Source: Kastovskya adunca ATA6-11-RM4 (lineage in GTDB: Bacteria; Cyanobacteriota; Cyanobacteriia; Cyanobacteriales; Coleofasciculaceae). Taken from it: a DNA stretch of 64,000 nucleotides. Position 1 is the stretch's first letter; each line of letters starts with the position of its first letter. Both the position numbers and the translations under genes were made by a program. Under the pieces are notes generated by a model. That model ran no database searches. It worked only from the letters and a program-made list of their open reading frames with translations, and was not told the DNA's origin. Shown here piece by piece: positions 25,261-32,766 of this stretch. Location of the stretch: the NCBI GenBank assembly GCA_019359445.1, contig JAHHHJ010000001.1, positions 239,334 to 303,333 on the forward strand, read 5' to 3'.

Positions 25261-25352
25261 ACTCCAACACCCATTACCCCAGAACTACAGCTAAACTGTA
25301 CTCTAAGGAAAAATTGCGACTTGCCATTGGTGCTGGTCTTGTACCTATACCT

Positions 25353-26621
25353 ATGTCCCAACACTATAAACGGATGCGACTGTTTGCCGCTGCACTCCTC
25401 AGCTTAGGTGTAACAACTGCGGCTCATCCAGCTTTTGCGGGTAAAGTCTCCTCAACGCCTGGAACGAAGCAACTGATTGAGGGACTTTACTCAGAAGACA
25501 TAAAGGCGGCGTCTTCTTTTCAACAAGGGATCTACCGCTATAACCGGAGTGACTTTCGCGGGGCAGAACAGGCTTTTCGCCAAGCCTTACAATCTGACCC
25601 CTTTATTGCGATGGCGCATTATCTCTTGGGAAATTCCCTCTTTCAGCAAGCTAAAACTGAACTAGCGGCGGAGCAGTATCGTCGGGCAATTGGGCTTGAC
25701 CCGAATATGTCAGAGGCTTACTACAACTTAGGATTAGCCTTGTATCGGCAAGGAAACCTACCTGAGGCGATCGCTCAATACCAACGCGCTTTGTCTATCA
25801 ATCCTGATATCGCTGCGGCTCGCTATAACTTAGGCTTGACATTGGAAGCGCAGGGGCAACCAGACGCGGCTATTGCTGAGTACGAACAAGCAATACGCCT
25901 TCAGCCTGACTACGACCTCGCTCAGTACAACTTAGGATTACTACTTGCCAAACAAAACCAAACCGAGCCTGCTATTACCGCGCTTCGGCAAGCCGTCAAT
26001 AGCAATCCTGAGCTAGTACAAGCCCACTATCAGTTGGGATTATTGCTGGCAAATCAACAGCGATATGAGGAGTCAGAGGAGGCGTTAAGAACGGCGACCC
26101 GACTCGATCCGAAATTTGTCCCGGCTCAGTACAACTTAGGCTTAGTGCTGCTTCAGCGGGGTGAATTTGAGGCAGCCAGCGATCGCCTCCAATACACAAC
26201 CAACCTCGAACCGGACAATCTCGCTGCTTATCAGCAGTTAGGTGTAGCATTAACCGCAGCCGGGGAACTTGATAGAGCGATCGCCGCTCTGCAAACTTCC
26301 GCTCGCCTGCAACCCAATGACGCCCTAACCCGCTATAACCTGGCAGTCGCCCTACACCGGAACAAGGATTATGCTAGAGCGATTCCTGAATACAGAGAAG
26401 CGATCATCCTTGACCGTAATCTACCGGAAGCCTACTACAACTTGGGTGTTGCCCTAGAGCAGCTAGCCCGACGAGACGAGGCGCTGGCTTCTTTGCGAGA
26501 AGCCAGAAACCTGTACAACCAGGAAGGCAACTTTGGGAAAATTGACGAAATCGATCAGTACGTCCTCCAAATCTCTGCACCTCCAGCGACAGTTCCGGCA
26601 GTAGTAGCGCCTGCTCAATAA
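25353..26621 (+). CDS. TPR-repeat protein with signal peptide
   Basis: A 422-residue secreted or membrane-attached scaffold protein. ATG at 25353 (MSQHYKRMRLF) starts a signal peptide (FAAALLSLGVTTAAHPAFA). The frame is open further upstream, but that part translates the tandem repeat into a meaningless LLPCSPAP peptide and is excluded. From about residue 55 on come roughly ten tetratricopeptide repeats of the form AYYNLGLALYRQGNLPEAIAQYQRAL and PAQYNLGLVLLQRGEFEAAS. The tail is Ala/Pro/Val-rich. TPRs bind other proteins, and a role in outer-membrane or periplasmic assemblies is plausible but not visible. Confidence 0.85.
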   Translation: MSQHYKRMRLFAAALLSLGVTTAAHPAFAGKVSSTPGTKQLIEGLYSEDIKAASSFQQGIYRYNRSDFRGAEQAFRQALQSDPFIAMAHYLLGNSLFQQAKTELAAEQYRRAIGLDPNMSEAYYNLGLALYRQGNLPEAIAQYQRALSINPDIAAARYNLGLTLEAQGQPDAAIAEYEQAIRLQPDYDLAQYNLGLLLAKQNQTEPAITALRQAVNSNPELVQAHYQLGLLLANQQRYEESEEALRTATRLDPKFVPAQYNLGLVLLQRGEFEAASDRLQYTTNLEPDNLAAYQQLGVALTAAGELDRAIAALQTSARLQPNDALTRYNLAVALHRNKDYARAIPEYREAIILDRNLPEAYYNLGVALEQLARRDEALASLREARNLYNQEGNFGKIDEIDQYVLQISAPPATVPAVVAPAQ

Positions 26622-26632
26622 ACCACCGCTAG

Positions 26633-26666
26633 CAGGGAAAAGGAAAATTTATTTCCCTTTTCCCTG
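26633..26666. terminator. Bidirectional terminator between the TPR gene and ktrA
   Basis: CAGGGAAAAGG (26633-26643) pairs with CCTTTTCCCTG (26656-26666) around an AT-rich loop, followed by TCTTTTCT on the plus side. It lies between convergent stop codons only 50 bp apart. Confidence 0.75.
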
Positions 26667-26672
26667 TCTTTT

Positions 26673-27368
26673 CTAAATCGGCAAGCGGTCAATATCCCGG
26701 TTTGAGCCAATGACAACCATGACTTGACCTTTGTGGAGACGGCGACTGGGGTCGGGATTAATTTCAAACTTTTCGCTTTGACCGACGGCGAGTAAGTTCA
26801 ACCCATAACGGCTGCGGAGTTCGACTTCCGTGACCGTTCTGCCATGAAACTCTTCGGGAACCATCACTTCAACAATACTATTGTTAGGGTCAAGCTCGAA
26901 GTGTTCTAGGATGGCGGGTTTAGTAAGCGATCGCGCCAAGGCACAACCGGCTTCAGACTCCGGAAAAACCACATGATCCGCTCCGACTCGCCGCAAAAGC
27001 GTTCCGTGGACTTCCGATGAGGCTTTGGCAACGACGTAGTGCACACCCGCCTCCTTCACATTCAGCGTCGTAATGATGCTTTCTTGTAAGTAGTTCCCAA
27101 TCGCAATAATTACCGTATCAAACTCAAAAATTCCGGCTTGTTTCAATGCCGCAGGTTCGGTAGAGTCTAGCTGCACGGCATGGGCAGCCAGTTGGTCAGT
27201 TAAGACTTGAGCAACTCGTTTTTCATCGATATCCGTTCCCAAGACTTCGTAGCCCAAACGATGCAGCGAACCGCAAACGGCTCGACCAAAACGCCCCAAC
27301 CCAATCACAGCAAACTGTTGATTTTCTTTGCGGATATTGCGGAAAAAACCTAGAGACGACAAATTCAC
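26673..27368 (-). CDS. ktrA: Potassium uptake regulatory subunit (KtrA/TrkA family)
   Basis: Cytoplasmic gating subunit of the Ktr potassium/sodium-dependent uptake system. The 231-residue product has an RCK-N Rossmann domain (FAVIGLGRFGRAV, glycine motif near residue 22, with acidic residue in GTDIDEKR). An RCK-C domain follows (VEVMVPEEFHGRTVTEVELRSRYGLNLLAV), in the usual KtrA order and length. It lies downstream of ktrB on the same strand with a gap of about 130 bp, so the two are likely expressed together. Nucleotide binding (ATP/ADP, c-di-AMP at RCK-C in some bacteria) is known for the family, not shown here. Confidence 0.93.
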   Translation of the reverse strand: MNLSSLGFFRNIRKENQQFAVIGLGRFGRAVCGSLHRLGYEVLGTDIDEKRVAQVLTDQLAAHAVQLDSTEPAALKQAGIFEFDTVIIAIGNYLQESIITTLNVKEAGVHYVVAKASSEVHGTLLRRVGADHVVFPESEAGCALARSLTKPAILEHFELDPNNSIVEVMVPEEFHGRTVTEVELRSRYGLNLLAVGQSEKFEINPDPSRRLHKGQVMVVIGSNRDIDRLPI

Positions 27369-27502
27369 GCTTAATTCCTTTGTTTTAGCTCGCTGCTTTT
27401 AGGCACCTCTATTCCATGCCCTAGATCAACTGACTTTACGGAATGGATAGAACAACTGATTAATGTAATCTCCAGCCTAGCAAGGGATAGTAACGGTTGT
27501 GA

Positions 27503-28837
27503 CTACCCTACTAGGAGATTTTCCTCCGGATAGTGAATCCGGGTAGGACGAGGATCTCCCAAAATCGCCGTTATCAGCAGGAAAACGCCCACTCGCCCGA
27601 CATACATCGTCATCACTAACACTAACTTTGCCAACCAGGAAATCTTAGCGGTAATTCCGGTAGAAAGCCCGACAGTGGCAAACGCGGATACTGTCTCAAA
27701 TAAGAGTTGAATAAAGTCAAGGGTCGGCTCCGTAAGAGAGATTAAGATGGTGGCAAGAATAACGGTTGCCACTGAACCAACCAGCACGCCAATGGCTTTC
27801 AAAATAATATGAGTTGCTACCTGGCGCTCGTATAAATGGACTTCCTCTTTGCCTTGTAAAATTGTCTGGGTACAACTGGTTAACACTCTCAACGTTGTTG
27901 TTTTTAGTCCCCCACCCGTACCACCTGGACTCGCCCCAACAAACATTAAAGCAATGGTAATAAACAGTGCTGCCGTTGTCATTTGACCGAAATCAACGCT
28001 GTTAAAGCCCGCCGTTCTGGTTACAACCGATTGAAACCAGGCAACTAACCATTTCTCTCCAAAGCTGAGAGGTTGTAAAGTTCCAGCATTGCTTAACTCC
28101 GTAAAAAAGAAAGCAATTGTTCCCCCCATCAAAAGCACAATTGTCGTGCTAGTGACGACTTTAAAGTTTAGAGAAAAGAACGGTCGTCGCGTTTTTCTCA
28201 TCAGGCGATCGCGCAACCACAAATACATTTCCAAAATTACCTGGTACCCAATTCCTCCAAAGATAATCAGAAACGAAATTACCAGATTAATCGGTACAGA
28301 AGACTGATAGCCAATCAAATTATCAACAAACAGGCTAAACCCGGCGTTATTCCAAGCACTAATACTGTGAAAAATCGATAGCCAAAGCCCGTAGTCCCAT
28401 CCATAGTCCTTAGTAAAGGTGGGGAGTAGCAGAAATATCCCTGTAATTTCAAAAATTATTGTGGTGGCGATGATTGAGCGGATCATGCCTGCACTCTCTT
28501 GGAGACCGGGTCTATCTAAGGTTTGTTGAAGCGCAATTTTGTGCCTCAAGTCAAACCTTCGCCCTACCAAGAGAATGAGAAAGGTTGTGGTTGTCATGTA
28601 GCCTAACCCACCAATCTGGATCAGCATCAAGATAAATAACTCACCCCAAAAGGAAAAATAGGTGCCAGTATCGACAACGATGAGACCTGTAACGCAGACA
28701 GCGGAGGTAGAGGTGAATAGCGCCACCATCGGGTCATTCCACGTCCCAGTAGTAGTAGAAATCGGCAGCATCAGTAGAAGCGTCCCTACGGCGATGAGAG
28801 CCAGGAATCCGAAGCAAACAGTTCGAGAGATGGTCAT
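27503..28837 (-). CDS. ktrB: Potassium uptake membrane subunit (KtrB/TrkH family)
   Basis: Inner-membrane potassium translocation subunit. The 444-residue product has eight to ten hydrophobic segments. The four selectivity-loop regions each contain the conserved glycine: TSAVCVTGLIVVD, HSISAWNNAGFSLF, SVVTRTAGFNSVDF and VSAFATVGLSTGI. GASPGGTGGGLKTTT is the intramembrane loop typical of TrkH/KtrB. The protein starts directly with its first membrane segment (TVCFGFLALIAVGTLLLMLP). KtrA is encoded next to it. In Synechocystis the Ktr system takes up potassium during osmotic stress, and the same is expected here. Confidence 0.94.
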   Translation of the reverse strand: MTISRTVCFGFLALIAVGTLLLMLPISTTTGTWNDPMVALFTSTSAVCVTGLIVVDTGTYFSFWGELFILMLIQIGGLGYMTTTTFLILLVGRRFDLRHKIALQQTLDRPGLQESAGMIRSIIATTIIFEITGIFLLLPTFTKDYGWDYGLWLSIFHSISAWNNAGFSLFVDNLIGYQSSVPINLVISFLIIFGGIGYQVILEMYLWLRDRLMRKTRRPFFSLNFKVVTSTTIVLLMGGTIAFFFTELSNAGTLQPLSFGEKWLVAWFQSVVTRTAGFNSVDFGQMTTAALFITIALMFVGASPGGTGGGLKTTTLRVLTSCTQTILQGKEEVHLYERQVATHIILKAIGVLVGSVATVILATILISLTEPTLDFIQLLFETVSAFATVGLSTGITAKISWLAKLVLVMTMYVGRVGVFLLITAILGDPRPTRIHYPEENLLVG

Positions 28838-29062
28838 GGGTTGAGGGAGCCAGGGTCAGAGGTTAATTTAGACAACGGGATTTATGTTTGTGCAGTGTCT
28901 CATGAGCAGAGGGTGACTTTAGACAAACTGGCCGCAAAATTCCTCCTCTCGGTAGAGCCATATGATCGACCCAAATGTATCTCCATCGGAAGTTGGAAAA
29001 TTCATTTAAAGTACCAGCAGTGTCTGGTAGGCTGATTCCGGTCTGCACACCTGTGGAAATCT

Positions 29063-29911
29063 ATGACTGCAACCTTACAGAGTCAAATTCAACAATTTTA
29101 TGACGCTTCTTCTGGTCTGTGGGAACAAGTTTGGGGCGAACACATGCACCACGGTTACTATGGGCCCACAGGTAAGGAGAAAAAAGAACGGCGTCAGGCG
29201 CAGATTGACTTAATTGAAGAACTCTTGACTTGGGCAGGAGTAACAGGGGCTGAACACCTTGTTGATGTTGGCTGTGGCATTGGGGGCAGTTCTGTTTACC
29301 TAGCACAAAAATATGGGGCAAGTGCTACGGGGATCACCCTCAGCCCCGTGCAGGCAAAAAGGGCAACAGAACGCGCCCAAGCCGCCGGATTGGGAGAAAC
29401 GGTTTGCTTTCAGGTGGCGGATGCCCTGAGTATGCCTTTTGCCGATAACAGCTTTGACTTTGTTTGGTCAATGGAAAGCGGGGAGCATATGCCCGATAAG
29501 GAAAAGTTCCTTCAAGAGTGCTATCGGGTGCTAAAACCAGGGGGAACTTTTTTGATGGCAACTTGGTGTCATCGCCCGATTACACCCGCTACGGGGCCAC
29601 TAACCGTGGATGAGCAGCGGCATCTGGCGGAAATCTACCGAGTTTACTGCGTACCCTATGTTATTTCCTTATCAGAGTACGACGCGATCGCCTCTAAGCT
29701 CTCCTTCCAAAATATTCGTACTGCCGATTGGTCGGATGCTGTCGCGCCATTTTGGGATGTCGTCGTCGATTCTGCCCTGCAACCCAGTGCCATCTTCGGC
29801 TTACTTACCAGTGGATGGACTACCCTCCAAGCTGCCCTCTTCCTCAACCTGATGAGTTCCGGGTATCACCGAGGATTAGTTCGCTTCGGCTTGCTTTGCG
29901 GGACGAAGTGA
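29063..29911 (+). CDS. Gamma-tocopherol methyltransferase (VTE4 type)
   Basis: Converts gamma-tocopherol to alpha-tocopherol (and delta to beta) with SAM. The 282-residue product matches my memory of the Synechocystis enzyme over its length: QFYDASSGLWEQVWGEHMHH, then YYGPTGKEKKERRQAQIDLI, SAM motif I VDVGCGIGGSSVYLA, WSMESGEHMPDKEKFLQE, ATWCHRPITPATGPLT and the RGLVRFGLLCG end. There is no signal or transit peptide. The next gene is the homogentisate phytyltransferase, the entry enzyme of the same pathway, 230 bp downstream in the same direction. That strengthens the assignment over the related MPBQ or sterol methyltransferases. Confidence 0.9.
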   Translation: MTATLQSQIQQFYDASSGLWEQVWGEHMHHGYYGPTGKEKKERRQAQIDLIEELLTWAGVTGAEHLVDVGCGIGGSSVYLAQKYGASATGITLSPVQAKRATERAQAAGLGETVCFQVADALSMPFADNSFDFVWSMESGEHMPDKEKFLQECYRVLKPGGTFLMATWCHRPITPATGPLTVDEQRHLAEIYRVYCVPYVISLSEYDAIASKLSFQNIRTADWSDAVAPFWDVVVDSALQPSAIFGLLTSGWTTLQAALFLNLMSSGYHRGLVRFGLLCGTK

Positions 29912-30000
29912 TGGATTGACTGACTCAATCCTCTTTTCCTAGCCGTCAGTCCCCATTAGCTAATAAAAACTAACAATTGAAAAGAAACAAGTAGGAGGAG

Positions 30001-30122
30001 GTAAATAATTAAAGGTTCGTAGTCAGGGTTTTAGCCCTATTTTGAGTGATAAAGCCCTCACTATAACCCATTTAAAAGTTCTTACCTTGCAACACAAAGT
30101 TTGATATATTCTCGCCTAATTA
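30001..30122 (+). repeat. Dispersed element shared with 22871-22972, copy 2
   Basis: GTAAATAATTAAAGGTTCGT and AGTCAGGGTTTTAGCCCT open it, and TTGATATATTCTCGCCTAAT closes it. The centre is palindromic (AGGGTTTTAGCCCT, then AAAGCCCTCACT), of the type GTAGTCAGGGC...GCCCTCACTAC often found dispersed in cyanobacteria. It ends 18 bp before the phytyltransferase start and so occupies its leader. Confidence 0.75.
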
Positions 30123-30140
30123 CTTAACTAGCAACTATTA

Positions 30141-31130
30141 ATGAGCCAAATTTCTCAGAAAAAGTCATCCGATTCTCAACTGAGTTTGTTTCAGCAGCCT
30201 GGAGAGTGGCTGTATGCATTTTGGAAATTTTCGCGACCGCATACCATTATTGGTACGAGTTTAAGTGTGTTGGCATTGTATGGGATTTCGGTGGCGGCAA
30301 TCGATCCAAACTTGATGCTTTTGGGGTCACACTATGGCATGTCGTTATTATTAGGTAGTTGGATTGCTTGCTTGTGTGGAAATGTTTACATAGTTGGTTT
30401 AAATCAACTTGAAGATGTAGAAATTGACCAAATTAATAAACCTCACTTACCCATTGCAGCGGGAGAATTTTCCCGGCAGCAAGCGCAACTAATTATTGGA
30501 AGTACGGGACTTTTAGCACTGCTAATTGCTGGATTGCTGGGGTGGTGGTTGTTCTTGATGGTGGCGGTAAGTTTAGCGATTGGCACAGCTTATTCATTGC
30601 CACCAGTGCGGTTAAAGCGATTTCCCTTCTGGGCGAGTTTGTGTATTTTTACAGTGCGGGGTGCAGTTGTTAATCTGGGGCTGTTTTTACACTTCACGGC
30701 TCAGCTACAGGAACAAGATGGAACGCTCTTCTTACCGACAGAAACCGTTTGGGCGTTGACGGTATTTATTATTGTGTTTACCTTTGCGATCGCTATTTTC
30801 AAAGATATTCCCGATATGGAAGGCGACAAGCAGTATAACATCACAACGTTTACTCTCCAGTTGGGGAAACCCGTGGTGTTTAGCTTGGCACGCTGGGTGA
30901 TTACTAGCTGTTATTTGGGGATGATGATCGCAGGTGTACTGTGGTTAAAAGATTCAGTAAATCCTGTTTTTCTGGTAGTGACACATCTAGTGCTATTGAG
31001 CGTAATGTGGTGGCGCAGCACACAAGTAGATTTACAAGATAAAAGTGCGATCGCCAGCTTTTATCAGTTTATTTGGAAGCTCTTTTTCCTCGAATACATA
31101 ATTTTTCCAATTACCTGCTTTTTAGTTTGA
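30141..31130 (+). CDS. hpt: Homogentisate phytyltransferase (tocopherol synthesis)
   Basis: Membrane prenyltransferase joining homogentisate and phytyl diphosphate, the first committed step to tocopherols. The 329-residue product is a UbiA-fold protein with about eight to nine membrane segments. The first aspartate motif is NQLEDVEIDQINKPHLP near residue 94 and the second is KDIPDMEGDKQYNI near residue 220. FWKFSRPHTIIGTSLSV near the N-terminus is characteristic of HPT and its plant homologue VTE2. The upstream neighbour is gamma-tocopherol methyltransferase. Its leader holds the dispersed element at 30001-30122. Confidence 0.92.
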   Translation: MSQISQKKSSDSQLSLFQQPGEWLYAFWKFSRPHTIIGTSLSVLALYGISVAAIDPNLMLLGSHYGMSLLLGSWIACLCGNVYIVGLNQLEDVEIDQINKPHLPIAAGEFSRQQAQLIIGSTGLLALLIAGLLGWWLFLMVAVSLAIGTAYSLPPVRLKRFPFWASLCIFTVRGAVVNLGLFLHFTAQLQEQDGTLFLPTETVWALTVFIIVFTFAIAIFKDIPDMEGDKQYNITTFTLQLGKPVVFSLARWVITSCYLGMMIAGVLWLKDSVNPVFLVVTHLVLLSVMWWRSTQVDLQDKSAIASFYQFIWKLFFLEYIIFPITCFLV

Positions 31131-31234
31131 GATTGCTCAAATTAATCGCGGTGTTAATAATTCTTGCTTTTTCCCCTATTAACTAGCAACTTGAACCATA
31201 AAAAGAGTGTTGATACAAATCTATCCTACGTAGG

Positions 31235-31729
31235 ATGAAAATTAAAAGTCTCGTTCAACTTACCTTAACTATCTGCTGTATTGCCCTAACAACTAGCTGT
31301 ACAACAACATCAGAAAACTCTAATAATTCACCCAATGCTATTGCTTCTGCCACAACCTCTGTCATACCGTCATCCTCTGAAGTTTCCCCGCCAGTAGAGA
31401 CGGCTAATAACTCATCCCCCTCCTGCGAGAGTGCTCAAACTCAAGCCCAAATCAATCAATGTGCTAGTCAGGCGGCAAAAACGGCTGATAAAAAGCTCAA
31501 TCAAGTCTATCAACAACTTCAGGCAACGATTAAAAATCCACCTCAAAAGCGAAGACTAATTAGCGCTCAACAAAAGTGGATTCAGTTTCGAGATGCTGAT
31601 TGTGAATATGCTAGAGGTAAGTACGAAGGGGGTTCCTTTGCACCTGCAAATCATGCCCTTTGTATTGCGAGAGTGACAGAACAACGGACGGAAGATTTAA
31701 CAGGTTACATTGAGAATGCAAGTAGGTAA
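31235..31729 (+). CDS. LprI-like lipoprotein (DUF1311)
   Basis: A 164-residue exported protein with the signal segment LTLTICCIALTTSC, giving a lipobox with lipidation at Cys22. A Ser/Thr/Asn-rich linker follows. The C-terminal 100 residues form the LprI/DUF1311 domain. It shows SCESAQTQAQINQCASQAA, KLNQVYQQL, RRLISAQQKWIQFRDADCEY and HALCIARVTEQRT, with four cysteines in the usual positions. In mycobacteria LprI inhibits lysozyme; in cyanobacteria the role is unknown. It is about 100 bp downstream of hpt in the same direction, but nothing links it to tocopherol. Confidence 0.85.
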   Translation: MKIKSLVQLTLTICCIALTTSCTTTSENSNNSPNAIASATTSVIPSSSEVSPPVETANNSSPSCESAQTQAQINQCASQAAKTADKKLNQVYQQLQATIKNPPQKRRLISAQQKWIQFRDADCEYARGKYEGGSFAPANHALCIARVTEQRTEDLTGYIENASR

Positions 31730-31801
31730 TTAGTCTGAGGAACTAGAAGGCGATCGCGCGATATTGGTAGGGAAAAGAAAACAACCTCAAAAGGACTAAA
31801 A

Positions 31802-32554
31802 ATGGTTGAAACGTCTCAACAGTTTGATTTTCTGGCGGCTACTGTCGTCGGGTTTGTTTTGGCTATCCTCAGCTTTTTGATTATTAAAACGGCGATCACC
31901 TTTAACCGTTTTAGGAAAGCAACGAAGCTTTATGAACAAAAAGATTATCAAGGCGCAGAAACCGCGTTTCGTCGGCTGATTGAGAAAAATCGTAGTAATG
32001 ATATGGTGCGCTTACTATTAGGAAATTCTTTATTCAAGCAAGGTAAGGTGGATGAAGCCGTTCCTGTATTTCAAGAACTAGTTGAGCGATCGCCTAAAAA
32101 TATTGATGGTTATTTACGCTTAGGAGAATCTTTAATCGAGCAAGACAAACTCGATCAAGCAATAGCTGTATTTCAAGCGCTAATTCAGCGGATTCCTAAA
32201 AGTACAGAAGTGGCTTTGCAGGTGGGTCAAATATTGTCTCAGCAGGGGAAGCTAGAGGTAGCGATTGAGGAGTATCGGGAACTGATCGGGCAAAATCCGG
32301 ATGAAGCGATCGCGCACCTAAATCTAGCCAATCTTCTTATGGCGCAGGGCGACTTAGATGCCGCAACCTCGGAGTATCGCCAAGTCATCCGCCTCAATAG
32401 TAAACGCGCCGACGCCTATTGGTATCTGGGCGATGCTCTAAACCTGCAAGGGAAACCTCAAGAAGCCAAACTTATTTGGCAGCAAGCAATCGAGCGCAAT
32501 CCTAACGATAGCGTGGCAAAGTCGAGGTTGGAGAAGTTGCAGCCAGAGGAGTAG
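31802..32554 (+). CDS. Membrane-anchored TPR protein
   Basis: A 250-residue protein with one N-terminal membrane segment (FLAATVVGFVLAILSFLII). About six tetratricopeptide repeats follow from residue 40 on (DMVRLLLGNSLFKQGKVDEAV and AYWYLGDALNLQGKPQEA). The TPR part should face the cytoplasm or periplasm as a protein-binding platform. It belongs to a broad group of cyanobacterial TPR proteins without assigned partners. It follows the LprI-like gene by about 70 bp and may share its transcript. Confidence 0.8.
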   Translation: MVETSQQFDFLAATVVGFVLAILSFLIIKTAITFNRFRKATKLYEQKDYQGAETAFRRLIEKNRSNDMVRLLLGNSLFKQGKVDEAVPVFQELVERSPKNIDGYLRLGESLIEQDKLDQAIAVFQALIQRIPKSTEVALQVGQILSQQGKLEVAIEEYRELIGQNPDEAIAHLNLANLLMAQGDLDAATSEYRQVIRLNSKRADAYWYLGDALNLQGKPQEAKLIWQQAIERNPNDSVAKSRLEKLQPEE

Positions 32555-32594
32555 TCCTAAATCCGCTTTAGGAACCCCATTTAGTATTAAAACC

Positions 32595-32740
32595 TGGAGA
32601 TCCCCCTAAGTCCCCCTCGGAGATCCCCCTCCCGTCCCCCTTAAAAAGGGGGAAGCTAGATGTTGCTTTGCCTTTGATATCACAAGGGACTTTGAGAAGA
32701 TTCTCCCCCCTTTTTAACCCTGGCTGGGGGGATCTGAATC
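32595..32740. repeat. Dispersed GATCCCCCT-type repeats after the TPR gene
   Basis: GGAGATCCCCCTAAGTCCCC, GGAGATCCCCCTCCCGTCCC and then CCCTTAAAAAGGGGGAAG form a C5/G5 hairpin. Further on, TCTCCCCCCTTTTTAA and GGCTGGGGGGATC give an inverted partner copy. The unit is the same family as 11650-11690. The stretch lies between the convergent TPR and mutS genes. Confidence 0.75.
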
Positions 32741-32766
32741 TGACAGGGAAGGCAAGAAAACACGCC

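Noticed and set aside
24892..25364. Two long antisense frames (Pro/His/Ser/Phe-rich) after queA
   Set aside because: They are translations of the tandem repeat in other frames, with peptide periodicity only.
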